Origin: Janthinobacterium sp. 64
GTDB lineage: Bacteria > Pseudomonadota > Gammaproteobacteria > Burkholderiales > Burkholderiaceae_D
Direction of reading: 5' to 3'
DNA: 64,000 bases
NCBI RefSeq assembly: GCF_002813325.1
Contig: NZ_PHUG01000001.1
Coordinates: forward strand, 5,704,001 to 5,768,000
In this document: positions 36,661-46,800 of the stretch, one piece after another
How the letters are laid out: each line of letters opens with the position of its first letter
How positions within the stretch are numbered: the stretch's first letter is position 1
Notes under the pieces: model-generated
The model's database searches: none
The model's input: the letters and a program-made list of their open reading frames with translations, nothing else
What the model was told of the DNA's origin: nothing
Program-made: the position numbers and the translations under genes

Positions 36661-37879
36661 CACGACCTTCTTGCCTGCAAGCCGGCGCCGTTTCCTGTGC
36701 AATACGGCGGCCCTGGGCGCCGCCGTCGTGGCGGGGCCTGGGTCAGCCTTGGCCGCTGCCGTCACTTTGCCGTTTGAAAACGGCGAGCGCGAACTGGTGG
36801 CGTTTCCGCAAAAGCGCCCGTTGATCCTGCTGACCAGCCGACCACCCCAGCTGGAAACGCCGTTCAGCGTGTTCAGCGAGGGCGCGATCACGCCCAATGA
36901 CGCGTTTTTCGTGCGCTACCACTGGAGCGGCTTGCCTGCCAGCATAGATGGCGGCAGCTACCGGCTGCGCATAGCCGGCCTCGTCAAAACGCCTTTGGAA
37001 CTGTCGATGGCCGAGCTGAAACAGCTGGCCGAGCCCGTCGAGGTGGTGGCCGTGACGCAATGCTCGGGCAATAGCCGGGGCTTTTTCGCCCCACGCGCGA
37101 ATGGCGGGCAGCTGGGTAACGGCGCCATGGGCAATGCCCGCTGGACCGGCATCCCCCTGAAAACCGTGCTGGAAAAGGCCGGTATCGCCGCTGGCGCCGT
37201 GCAAGTGGCTTTCAATGGGCTGGAAACGCCGCCCGTGGGCAACGGCCCGGACTTCCAGAAGGCCTTGTCCGTCGAGCACATCATGGCCGGCGACGTGCTG
37301 CTGGCCTGGGCCATGAATGGCGAAGACATTCCTTTCCTCAACGGCTACCCGCTGCGCCTGATCGTGCCCGGCTATTACGGCACATACTGGGTCAAGCACC
37401 TGAGCGACATCACCGTGCTCGACAAGCCCTTCGACGGCTTCTGGATGAGCACGGGCTATCGCATCCCCGACAACGGTTCCGGCTTTATCGAACCGGGTAC
37501 ACCGGTGGGCAAGACGACGCCCATCAGCCGCCTCAACGTGCGCTCCTTCATCACCAGCGTGCACGATGGCGCGCAGGTGAAGGCCGGGCGCGACCTGGCC
37601 TTGCGCGGCATCGCCTTCGACGGGGGCCAGGGCATCAGCGAAGTGACCGTGTCGGTGGACGGCGGGCAGACGTGGCAGGAAGCGAAGCTGGGCCAGGACC
37701 TGGGGCGCTTTTCGTTCCGCGAGTGGACGATGGTCATGAAGGCGCCACGCAAGGGCAAGCACGTGCTGATGGTGCGCGCCGTCAACCGCATCGGCCAGAG
37801 CCAACCGATGAAAGCCCTGTGGAATCCCATGGGTTATATGCGCAACGTGGTGGAAACCACGCGCATCCAGGCAGTGTAA
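36653..37879 (+). CDS. sorA: Sulfite dehydrogenase molybdopterin subunit (SorA-like)
   Basis: 408-residue periplasmic sulfite-oxidase-family enzyme. A twin-arginine signal (SRRRFLCNTAALGAA) implies folded export with its Moco cofactor. The Oxidored_molyb domain (about 60-260) has the molybdenum-ligating cysteine C137 in TQCSGNSRG and the FNGLETPP and NGYPLRLIVPGYYG segments, and a C-terminal Mo-co dimerisation domain follows (about 285-395). It oxidises sulfite released by Xsc to sulfate. The start at 36653 lies in the permease end (8-base overlap), and sorB follows after 10 bases. Confidence 0.9.
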   Translation: MSDTTFLPASRRRFLCNTAALGAAVVAGPGSALAAAVTLPFENGERELVAFPQKRPLILLTSRPPQLETPFSVFSEGAITPNDAFFVRYHWSGLPASIDGGSYRLRIAGLVKTPLELSMAELKQLAEPVEVVAVTQCSGNSRGFFAPRANGGQLGNGAMGNARWTGIPLKTVLEKAGIAAGAVQVAFNGLETPPVGNGPDFQKALSVEHIMAGDVLLAWAMNGEDIPFLNGYPLRLIVPGYYGTYWVKHLSDITVLDKPFDGFWMSTGYRIPDNGSGFIEPGTPVGKTTPISRLNVRSFITSVHDGAQVKAGRDLALRGIAFDGGQGISEVTVSVDGGQTWQEAKLGQDLGRFSFREWTMVMKAPRKGKHVLMVRAVNRIGQSQPMKALWNPMGYMRNVVETTRIQAV

Positions 37880-37889
37880 GGAGAACCAT

Positions 37890-38510
37890 ATGAAGCTCTT
37901 GTTTGCCGCGCTGGCACTGTCGGCGGCGGGCAGCGCCTGCGCGCTGGAAATCCATTTACCGCCGGAAACGGCGACTTACAAAGCCAGCGAATTGCCCGGC
38001 TACCAGCTGGTGCAGCGCAACTGTATGACCTGCCACGCGGCCCAGTATGCATCGAGCCAGCCGCCCGCTTCGCCGCGCGCCTACTGGGAAGCGACCGTCA
38101 AGAAGATGAAGAAGCCGTTCGGCGCCCAGTTTGACGATGCGGACATGCCGGCCATGGTCGACTACCTGGTGAAAACCTATGGCGCGGAGCGGGGCGCCGC
38201 CGCACCTGCTGCGGCCGTGGCCAGGCCAGCCGCAGCCGCAGCCGCAGTCCCGGCCGCCAGCGGCAAGGATGCCAAAACCTTGCTGGCGGCGAATGGCTGC
38301 ATGGCGTGCCACGCCCTCGACCAGAAGGTGGTCGGCCCCGGTTTTGCCGAGGTGGCAGCCAGGTACAAGGGCAAGGACGGTGTCGCGGCCGTGGCGGCGA
38401 ACATCCGCAGCGGCGGCGCCGGAAAATGGGGCCCCGTGCCCATGCCGCCATTCAGCCAGCTCAGTGTCGCCGATGCGGCGGCCCTGGCGAAATACGTGCT
38501 GTCCAGGTAG
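37890..38510 (+). CDS. sorB: Diheme cytochrome c, electron acceptor of SorA (SorB-like)
   Basis: 206-residue periplasmic protein with a signal peptide (cleavage near 18-20, SACALE). It has two c-heme sites: CMTCH (45-49) in a SorB-like first domain, and CMACH (137-141) in a second class I cytochrome c domain with the methionine ligand likely in PMPPFSQL. An Ala/Pro-rich linker (about 100-128) joins them. Described SorB proteins are small monoheme cytochromes, so the second domain is an added module that could pass electrons onward to an oxidase. Confidence 0.86.
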   Translation: MKLLFAALALSAAGSACALEIHLPPETATYKASELPGYQLVQRNCMTCHAAQYASSQPPASPRAYWEATVKKMKKPFGAQFDDADMPAMVDYLVKTYGAERGAAAPAAAVARPAAAAAAVPAASGKDAKTLLAANGCMACHALDQKVVGPGFAEVAARYKGKDGVAAVAANIRSGGAGKWGPVPMPPFSQLSVADAAALAKYVLSR

Positions 38511-38560
38511 CGCCTGGGCAGCACGGTACGCTAGCGCACGTCAACCTCCCTTCCTCCGCG

Positions 38561-38606
38561 CAGCGAGCCGGTACGTCAGCCTTGTGCCCGACATGCCGGC
38601 TCGCTG
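38561..38606. terminator. Inverted repeat after sorB
   Basis: CAGCGAGCCGG (38561-38571) and CCGGCTCGCTG (38596-38606) are perfect 11-bp arms with a 24-base loop, 50 bases after sorB. There is no T tract, so termination is only possible, not clear. Confidence 0.4.
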
Positions 38607-38610
38607 TCAC

Positions 38611-39129
38611 GCCAGTATCTCTCAGCATTCCATGACGGGCATTAATTCATTGGTAATTCATTTTTGCAAGAGTGTTACATGCTCTTATAGCGCAGGAAAT
38701 TGTGTCACAGAAAGAGAATCACTGTATGTAAAATAATAACATTGTTTTATCTTGCAACAATATCAATCAGTCGCCATTGGAGCAACTATTTGCGTTGCGT
38801 AAAATTGCATGTCGATAGTCATGTTGCGGGAATTTTGTTGCATCAGGACAACGAATTTCTCGGCGGAAAGGTGCATTTTCAGGCGACTTTGGCGATTTTC
38901 CCGATGCTCGTGTTTGGCCTGCACCAATGTAGTGAATCAGTCCCTCAGGTAAGTATTTTCTGGTCTCCTGACGCGCTAAAATAGATCAATGTTGCTGTTG
39001 AGAATTTTATTCTCCCGTTGCTATTCTATTTAACATTGGTGGCAAAAGAATATCTCTCTTAGCGCTCTTGTATTCCCCGCCATTGCAGCCGGAAACGGCG
39101 TGCCTGGCGCGGGCGCGCCGCCTGAAAGG
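38611..39129. other. AT-rich intergenic region before the two-partner secretion genes
   Basis: About 400 bases (38640-39060) are clearly richer in A/T than anything else in the window. The GTTGC/GCAAC motif recurs several times (about 38752, 38793, 38823, 38838). A 94-codon frame (38700-38984) has no ribosome site or recognisable domain and is probably chance. The stretch most likely holds the tpsB promoter and regulator or H-NS-type binding sites. Confidence 0.5.
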
Positions 39130-40794
39130 ATGACCTTGAATACTAAATTACTGCCCCTGACCCTGCTGCTGTTGATCCAGAACGCGTACGCTGTCGATCC
39201 CCCCAGCGCTGGCAGCCAGCTGCAGCAGATTCCCGTCGCGCCCCAGTTGCCGAAGGCGCCGCCGGCCATCCGCGTGCAGCAGGGCAATGTACCGGCCACC
39301 GCGGTGGGCGATACCACGCGCATCACGGTGCAGCGCCTGCAGGTGACGGCGCCGCCCGTCTTTACCGAGAGCGAACTGATCGCCAGCACGGGTTTCGTGC
39401 CGGGCAGCGAGCTGACCCTGGGCGAGCTGCGCGCCATGGCGTCAAAAATTGCCAGCTATTACCAGCAGCGTGGCTATTTCCTGGCGCAGGCGTATCTGCC
39501 CGCGCAGGATATCGAGGATGGCGTGGTGCACATCAGCGTGCTGCCAGGCCAGTATGGGCAAGTGCAGCTGCGCAACCAGAGCAAGCTGTCCGACGGCCTG
39601 GCCGGCACGATATTGGCCGGTCTCGACGGGCAAGTGATTTCCACGCCGCCACTGGAGCGGCGCTTGCTGCTGCTGTCGGACTTGCCGGGCGTGCAGGTCA
39701 GCTCGACCCTGGCGCCGGGGGCTTCCCTGGGCGCGTCCGACCTGATCGTCGAGGTGCAGCCGGGATCGCGTTTCAACGGCAGCGTCGACGTCGATAACCA
39801 GGGCAACCGCTACACGGGCCGCAACCGCATCGGCGCCACCCTGAACATCAATGAACTGGCCGGCATCGGCGACGTGGCCACGCTACGCGCCTTCACCTCG
39901 GCCGACGGACTCAATTACGTGCGTGGCGCGTACCAGGGGCAGGCCGGTTTGCTGCGCCTGGGCGGCGCCTACACGTATATGGATTACAAGCTGGGCAAGG
40001 AATTTGCCGTGCTTGACGCCAAGGGCACGGCGAAGATCGCCAGCGCGTATGGCAGTTATCCGCTGATCCGCTCGCGCAGCAGCAACCTGTATGCGCAGCT
40101 CAGCTACGACGACAAGACCTTCCAGGACCGCACGGAATCGACGGGCACGGTCAACGACAAGACGGCCGGGGTGTGGATGCTGAACCTGAACGGCGACGCC
40201 AAGGATGGCTGGGGCGGCGGTGGCGCGAGCACGTATTCGCTGACCTACACCACCGGCAAGATCGATATCGCAACGCCGGTGGCGCGCCTGATCGATCAGC
40301 TGACGGTGAAGAGCAACGGCCACTTCAACAAGCTCGCGTTCAATGCGGCGCGCGTGCAAAGCCTGGGTAGCGAGACGAGCCTGTTCGGCACCGTCAGCGG
40401 CCAGGCGGCGTCGAAAAATCTCGACGTCTCGGAAAAGATGGGTATCGGCGGCGTGGGCGGCGTGCGCGCCTATCCGGGCGGCGAGGCGTATGGCGACCAG
40501 GGCTACGTGCTGAATCTGGAACTGCGCCAGAACCTTACGGCGTTTACTGCGTTTCCCGGCCAGCTGCAGGTGCTGGCCTTTGCCGACACGGGCAGCGTCA
40601 AGCTGAACCGCGACGCCTGGAGCGCCGGCGAAAACCGCCGCACCCTGAGCGGCGCCGGCGTGGGCGTGACGTGGACGGGCGCCAATGCGCTCGTGCTGAA
40701 GGCGTATTACGCACACAAGCTGGGCAATGCCAAGGCGACCTCGGCACCGGATGCGGCAGGCCGCTTCTGGCTGCAAGCAGTCAAGTACTTCTAA
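39130..40794 (+). CDS. TpsB outer-membrane transporter (ShlB/FhaC/HecB family)
   Basis: 554-residue two-partner-secretion pore. A signal peptide (about 1-20, LLLLIQNAYA) is followed by a Pro/Gln-rich stretch, POTRA domains (about 65-215; VQRLQVTAPPVFTESELIA), and a 16-strand ShlB-type barrel (about 215-554) carrying the conserved VRAYPGGEAYGDQG loop (the family VRGY/F motif) and a C-terminal Phe. It should secrete the adjacent TpsA protein. Start ATG 39130 is chosen because it directly begins the signal peptide; the ribosome site is poor. It lies 31 bases before tpsA. Confidence 0.9.
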   Translation: MTLNTKLLPLTLLLLIQNAYAVDPPSAGSQLQQIPVAPQLPKAPPAIRVQQGNVPATAVGDTTRITVQRLQVTAPPVFTESELIASTGFVPGSELTLGELRAMASKIASYYQQRGYFLAQAYLPAQDIEDGVVHISVLPGQYGQVQLRNQSKLSDGLAGTILAGLDGQVISTPPLERRLLLLSDLPGVQVSSTLAPGASLGASDLIVEVQPGSRFNGSVDVDNQGNRYTGRNRIGATLNINELAGIGDVATLRAFTSADGLNYVRGAYQGQAGLLRLGGAYTYMDYKLGKEFAVLDAKGTAKIASAYGSYPLIRSRSSNLYAQLSYDDKTFQDRTESTGTVNDKTAGVWMLNLNGDAKDGWGGGGASTYSLTYTTGKIDIATPVARLIDQLTVKSNGHFNKLAFNAARVQSLGSETSLFGTVSGQAASKNLDVSEKMGIGGVGGVRAYPGGEAYGDQGYVLNLELRQNLTAFTAFPGQLQVLAFADTGSVKLNRDAWSAGENRRTLSGAGVGVTWTGANALVLKAYYAHKLGNAKATSAPDAAGRFWLQAVKYF

Positions 40795-40825
40795 TTAATA
40801 CAAGCTAAAAAATCAGGACACCGCC

Positions 40826-43800
40826 ATGAACCGCATCTACCGCTCCATCTGGAACCAGGCCACGGGCGCTTACGCCGCCGTTTCCGAAAACGTCAAATCC
40901 GCCGGCAAGCGCTCGATGCCAGGATGCAGCGGGGGCGGGGCGCATTTCGCCTTGACCAGCATGGCGGCGGCGCTGATGCTCGGCTATGGCTCACTGGCGC
41001 TGGCCGGGCCGGCGGGCGGCACGGTGGTGGCAGGCCAGGCCAGCATCACCGGCGCACCGGGCGCCACGGTGATCCGGCAGGGCAGCCAGAATGCCGTCAT
41101 CAACTGGGCCAATTTCAATATCAACAAGTGCGAGTCGGTGCAATTCGTGCAGCCGAACAGCAATGCGGTAGCCCTGAACCGCGTGCTGGGCAGCGATGGC
41201 ACGACCATCCTGGGCAACTTGTCGGCCAACGGCAAGGTGTTTATCGTCAACCCGAATGGTGTGCTGTTCGGCCAGGGAGCCTCGGTCAACACGGCCGGCC
41301 TGGTGGCCTCCACCCTGGATATTTCCAACGCCGACTTCATGGCCGGCAAGTACCAGTTTGCCGGCAATGGCACGGGTAAAGTCCTGAACCAGGGCTCGAT
41401 CAGCGCGCCAGGCGGCTATGTGGCCTTGCTGGGCGCCAACGTGTCGAACGAGGGCACGATCCAGGCACGCCTGGGCTCGGTTGCCCTGGCGGCGGGCAGG
41501 GCCATCACGCTGGACGTGGCCGGCGACGGCTTGCTCAATGTCGCCGTCAACGCGGGCGCCGTGGGCGCTTTGGTCAGCAATGGCGGCATGATCAAGGCTG
41601 ACGGCGGCAGCGTCGTATTGACGGCGCAGGCGGCCGGCGACTTGCTGAAAACAGTGGTCAACAACACGGGCGTGATCGAGGCGCAGACGATAGACACGCG
41701 CAGCGGCACGATCAAGTTGCTGGGCGACATGCAGACCGGTACTGTCAACGCGGGCGGCACGCTGGACGCCAGCGCGCCTGGCGGTGGTAACGGCGGTTTT
41801 ATTGACACCTCGGCTGCGCATGTAAAAATCGATGATGCGCTGAAAGTGACGACGGCCGCGCCGAAGGGCTTGGCCGGCACCTGGCTGATCGACCCAAGCG
41901 ACTTCAATATCGCCGTTTCGGGCGGCGACATGACGGGCGCCTTCCTCAGCAATTCCTTGAAATCGGGCAATGTGCGGATCCAGAGCGTGTCCGGCGGCAG
42001 CGGTACGCAAGGCAACATCAACGTCAACGACAACATCAACTGGATCGCCAACAAGCTGACCCTGACGGCGCAGAACAATATCAACATCAACAAGGCCATG
42101 CGTGGCGCGGGCACGGCCAGCCTGGCGCTCGAATATGGCCAGAGTGGGGTCGCCGCCGGCAATCTGGCCACGTACAACGTCAAGGCGGAAGTGGATCTGC
42201 CATCGGGTAATAACTTCAGCACCAAACTGGGCAGCGATGGCGGCGTGACCGTGTATCAGGTCATTAACAGTTTGGGCGCCTTCAACAGCAGCAGCGGCAG
42301 CGATGTGCAGGGCATGCAGGGCAATTTGTCCGGTAATTATGTGCTGGGCAGTAATATCGATGCCAGCGTCACGGGCAGCTGGGACAGCGGCCAGGGATTT
42401 GTGCCGATCGGTAACGCAGGTACGCCATTCACGGGCAAGTTTGACGGCCTGGGCCATGAGCTGTATGGCTTGACCATCAACCGCGCCGAGACGCCGGCTG
42501 CGATGTTCGGCAATATTGGCCTGGCCGGCAGCGTGCACAACTTGAGCTTGAGAAATGTCAACATCACGGGTTCGCAAGCGATGTATGGCGCCGCTTATAC
42601 CGACATCGGCGCGCTGGCTGGCTACAATGCGGGCACGATCAACAATGTGAGCAGCAGCGGCGCCGTGCATGGTTCTGGCTATATCAACATGGGCGCGCTG
42701 GTGGGCACCAATGCGGGCACGATCAGCAACAGCCGCGCGGCAGGCACGGTCGTTGCCGGTGGTTTTGGCGCGGCAGGCGGCCTGGTGGGCGTGAATGCGG
42801 CCGGCGGCTTGATCAAGAACAGTTCCAGCGCCGTGGCTGCCACATCCACCAATTATTTCGCTGGCGGCCTTGCCGTCTACAACAGAGGCACGATCAGCGA
42901 CAGCTATGCCACGGGCGCCGTCAGCGTTGGCAGCACGGGCGGCAGCTATGGCGGCGGCCTGGCGGCCATTAACACGGGCGAAGGCACGGTCACGAACAGC
43001 TATGCGACGGGCAATGTCACGGGAACTTCCGGCCTGGGCGGCTTGCTGGGCCGGATAGAAAGCGGCGCGGTCACGAACAGCTATGCCACCGGCAATGTGA
43101 CTGGTAGCGGCAATGGTATCGGCGGCCTGGTCGGGGTGTCCGCCGGTCCGATAAGCAACAGCTATGCCACCGGCAATGTGACGGGCAACTCCACCGTGGG
43201 CGGCGTGGTGGGCTACAACATTGGTGTTGCCCTCACCAATGTATATTATTCGGGCAAGCTCACGACGACAGGCATTAATAACGGTGCTATTGTTGGCGAT
43301 CACAATGGTGGTTCCATCGTTAATGCTTACTTCGACAGTTCCCTGAATCCGGGGCTAACCGCCGTTGGCGTGGCAAGCATTGACGCCAGCACCATTGCCC
43401 AGGGCTTGAGCGCGGCGCAGATGTTGGTACGGAGCAACTATGCGGGATTCAATTTCACCGGCACGGCCGGCGCGGCAGGCAACAACTGGGTGATCGTCAG
43501 CGGCGACGGTTCCATCAATGGCGCCAGCGCCGGCACGCGCCCCATGCTGGCGTCGGAATGGTCGAATACCATCAATTCCACGCACCAGTTGCAATTGATG
43601 GCGATGAGCAAGGCCGCCAGCTATACGCTGGGCAGCAGCTTCAGCGCAGCCAGCACGGCCGCGAACGGTAACGATGTGTGGGGCAGTACGGGCTTCATCC
43701 CGGTCGGCACGGCAGGGTCGGCCTTCACGGGTAGCCTCGACGGCAGCGGGCATATTGTTTCCAACCTCAATATTATCAAGTCGGGCGTGGCGGGCGTGGG

Positions 43801-46800
43801 CTTGTTTGGCGTCGTCGGCAGCGGCGGCGTGATCGCCAATGTGGGCTTGTCTGGCGGCACGATCAGCGGCGGCGACAACACGGGCGCCCTGGTCGGCACG
43901 AATGGCGGCAGCGTCAGCGGCAGCTTTGCCACCAGTGCCGTCACGGGCGCCAACAATGTCGGCGGCCTGGTGGGCACGAGTACGGGCACGCTCAAGGATA
44001 GCTATGCCAGCGGCGCGGTGACTGGCAGCAGCGGCACAGGCGGCTTGCTGGGCAGCAACAGCGGCACCGTCACCACCAGCTATGCGAATGGCAGCGTGAG
44101 CGGCGCCGGCGGCGGCCTGGTTGGCACGGGCGCAGGCAGCGTCACGGGCAGTTACTGGGATAGCACGGCCAGCGGCAAGGCAACGAGCGCCGGCGGCACG
44201 AGCGTGACCACGAGCGGACTCAATACGCTGACGAACTACACGGGCGCAGGCTGGGATCTGGACCAGATGTGGGTCGCCTACGATGGCCAGAGTGCGCCTT
44301 TCCTGCGTTCGTTCATGCAGCAGATCGCCGTGCGCGTTTCTTACGACAGCAAGGTGTATGACGGCGTCGCCTATGCTGGCGGCAGCAATAGCGTCACGTA
44401 TTCGAACACGGTGGCAGGCGCCAGCTTGCTCGGTACGGTCGCTTATGCGGGCAATGCCGCTGGCGCCGTGAATGCGGGTACGTATGGGGTGATGGCCAGC
44501 GGCTTGTACTCTTCGGGCGGGCAGTCCGGCTATGCGCTCAGCTATATCGATGGCGGACTGGTGATCACGCAGCGCCAGCTCAGCCTGAACGGCGCCGGCG
44601 CCGGCAACAAGGTCTATGACGGCAACACCACCGCCATCATCAGTGGCGGCACGTTGGCGGGCCTGTTGGCTGGGGATCTTGGCAATGTCAACCTGCTCTC
44701 CTTGCTGGGGACCTATGCCAGCAAGAATGTCGGCAATGGCATCGCCGTGAATGCGACTGCCACCCTCGGCGGCAGCGCAGCCGGCAACTATATCTTGGCG
44801 CCGCTGACTGGCGTGAGTGGCAACATCACGCCGGCGACGATTAGCAGCATCAGCGGCATCCTGGCCGGCAGCAAGGTCTACGACGGCTTGACTGGCGCTG
44901 CGCTCGACACCAGCGCGGCTGTATTAGCCGGCAAGATCGGCAGTGACGCGCTGACGTTGAGCGGCACGGGCACTTTCGACAACAAGAATGCCGGCACCGG
45001 AAAAACAGTCAGCATCAGCGGTTTGTTCCTGGGCGGCGCCGATGCAGGCAACTATATCCTTGCTGGCACGACGGGTAGCGCGCTGGCCGATATCACGGCC
45101 AAGGCCCTGACCATCACGGGTGTCACCACCAGCAACCGCGTGTATGACGGCACGCGCAATGCGGCCTTGTCGGGCGGAACATTGAGTGGCCTGGTAGGTG
45201 GAGAAACCCTGGGCCTGTCCGGCTTGTCGGGGGTGTTTGACGACAAGAACGTGGGCACGGGCAAGAGCGTGACCGTGAGCGGCGCCACGCTGGCCGATGG
45301 CACTGGGCTGGCCAGCAACTATACGGTCAGCAATCCGGGCGCCCTGACGGCCGATATCAGCAAGGCAACCATCAGCAGCGTGACGAACATCACGGCAAAC
45401 AGCAAGGTGTATGACGCGAACACCAAGGCCACCATCAATGCGGGCGGCGCCACGTTCAACGGCATGTTCAGCGGCGACAGCCTGTCGTTCAGCGCGACGA
45501 CGGCCACGTTTGCCGACAAGAACGTCGGCAACGGCAAGACGGTGGCTGTGAGCGGCATCGCCCTGGCCGGCACGGATGCGGGCAATTACAATCTGACGCT
45601 CAGCACCGGCAGCGGCAGCGGCGATATCACGCCGAAGGCGCTGACGATCACCGGCATGTCGGCGGTCAATAAAGTCTACGACGGCAACACCAAGGCGACC
45701 TTGTCGGGCGGTTCGATCAGCGGCCTGGTCGGTTCGGAAACGCTGGGCGTGACGGGACTTTCAGCAAGTTTTTCCGACAAGAATGCCGGCGCCGGCAAAA
45801 CCGTCATCGCCAGCGGCTCGACCCTGGTCAATGGCGGCAATGGTGGCCTCGCCAGCAACTATACGATCAGCAACCCAAGCGGACTGAGCGCAAACATCAC
45901 GCCCAAGGCGCTGACGGTGACGGGTATGACGGCTGGCAACAAAGTCTATGACGGCCTGCTCGACGCGACCTTGTCCGGTGGAAGCCTGTCGGGTCTGGTC
46001 AGCGGTGAAACGCTGCTGCTGTCCGGTGCAACGGGCGTGTTCAGCGACAAGAACGCAGGCAGCAACAAAACCATCGTCGTCAGCGGCAGCAGCCTGGCCG
46101 ACGGCACGGGGCTGGCCAGCAATTACACGGTCAGCAACCCGACCACCGTGAAGGCCGGCATCACGCAAAAAGCCTTGACGGTAAGCGGCGTGCTGGCCAG
46201 CGACAAGACCTACGACGGCAATACCAAAGCCAGCCTGTCGGGCGGCACTCTGGATGGCCTGGTGGGCGGTGAAACACTGGGATTGACAGGGCAGGTGGGC
46301 AGTTTCAGTGACCAGAACGCGGGCACGGGCAAGGCCGTCGCGGTGACGGGCGCGACCCTGGTCGATGGCACTGGGCTGGCCAGCAATTATTCGGTCAGCA
46401 ACGCCACCGGCGTGACGGCCACTATTGCGCAAAAGGCGTTGACCGTCAGCGGCGTGAGCGCGAGCAACCGCATGTATGACGGCACGCTCGATGCAACCCT
46501 GTCGGGCGGTACCTTGAGCGGCTTGGTGGGCGCGGAAACCCTGGGCCTGTCCGGTTTGAGCGGCGTGTTCGCCGACAAGAACGTGGGCACGGGCAAGAGC
46601 GTGACGGTGAGCGGCGCCACGCTGACCGATGGCACTGGGCTGGCCAGCAACTATACGGTCAGCAATCCGGGCGCCCTGACGGCCGATATCAGCAAGGCAA
46701 CCATCAGCAGCGTGACGAACATCACGGCAAACAGCAAGGTGTATGACGCGAACACCAAGGCCACCATCAATGCAGGCGGCGCCACGTTCAATGGCATGTT

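Noticed and set aside
38700..38984. 94-codon frame in the AT-rich region before tpsB
   Set aside because: No ribosome site, domain or plausible composition; long chance frames are possible here. Kept only as a note in the region entry.
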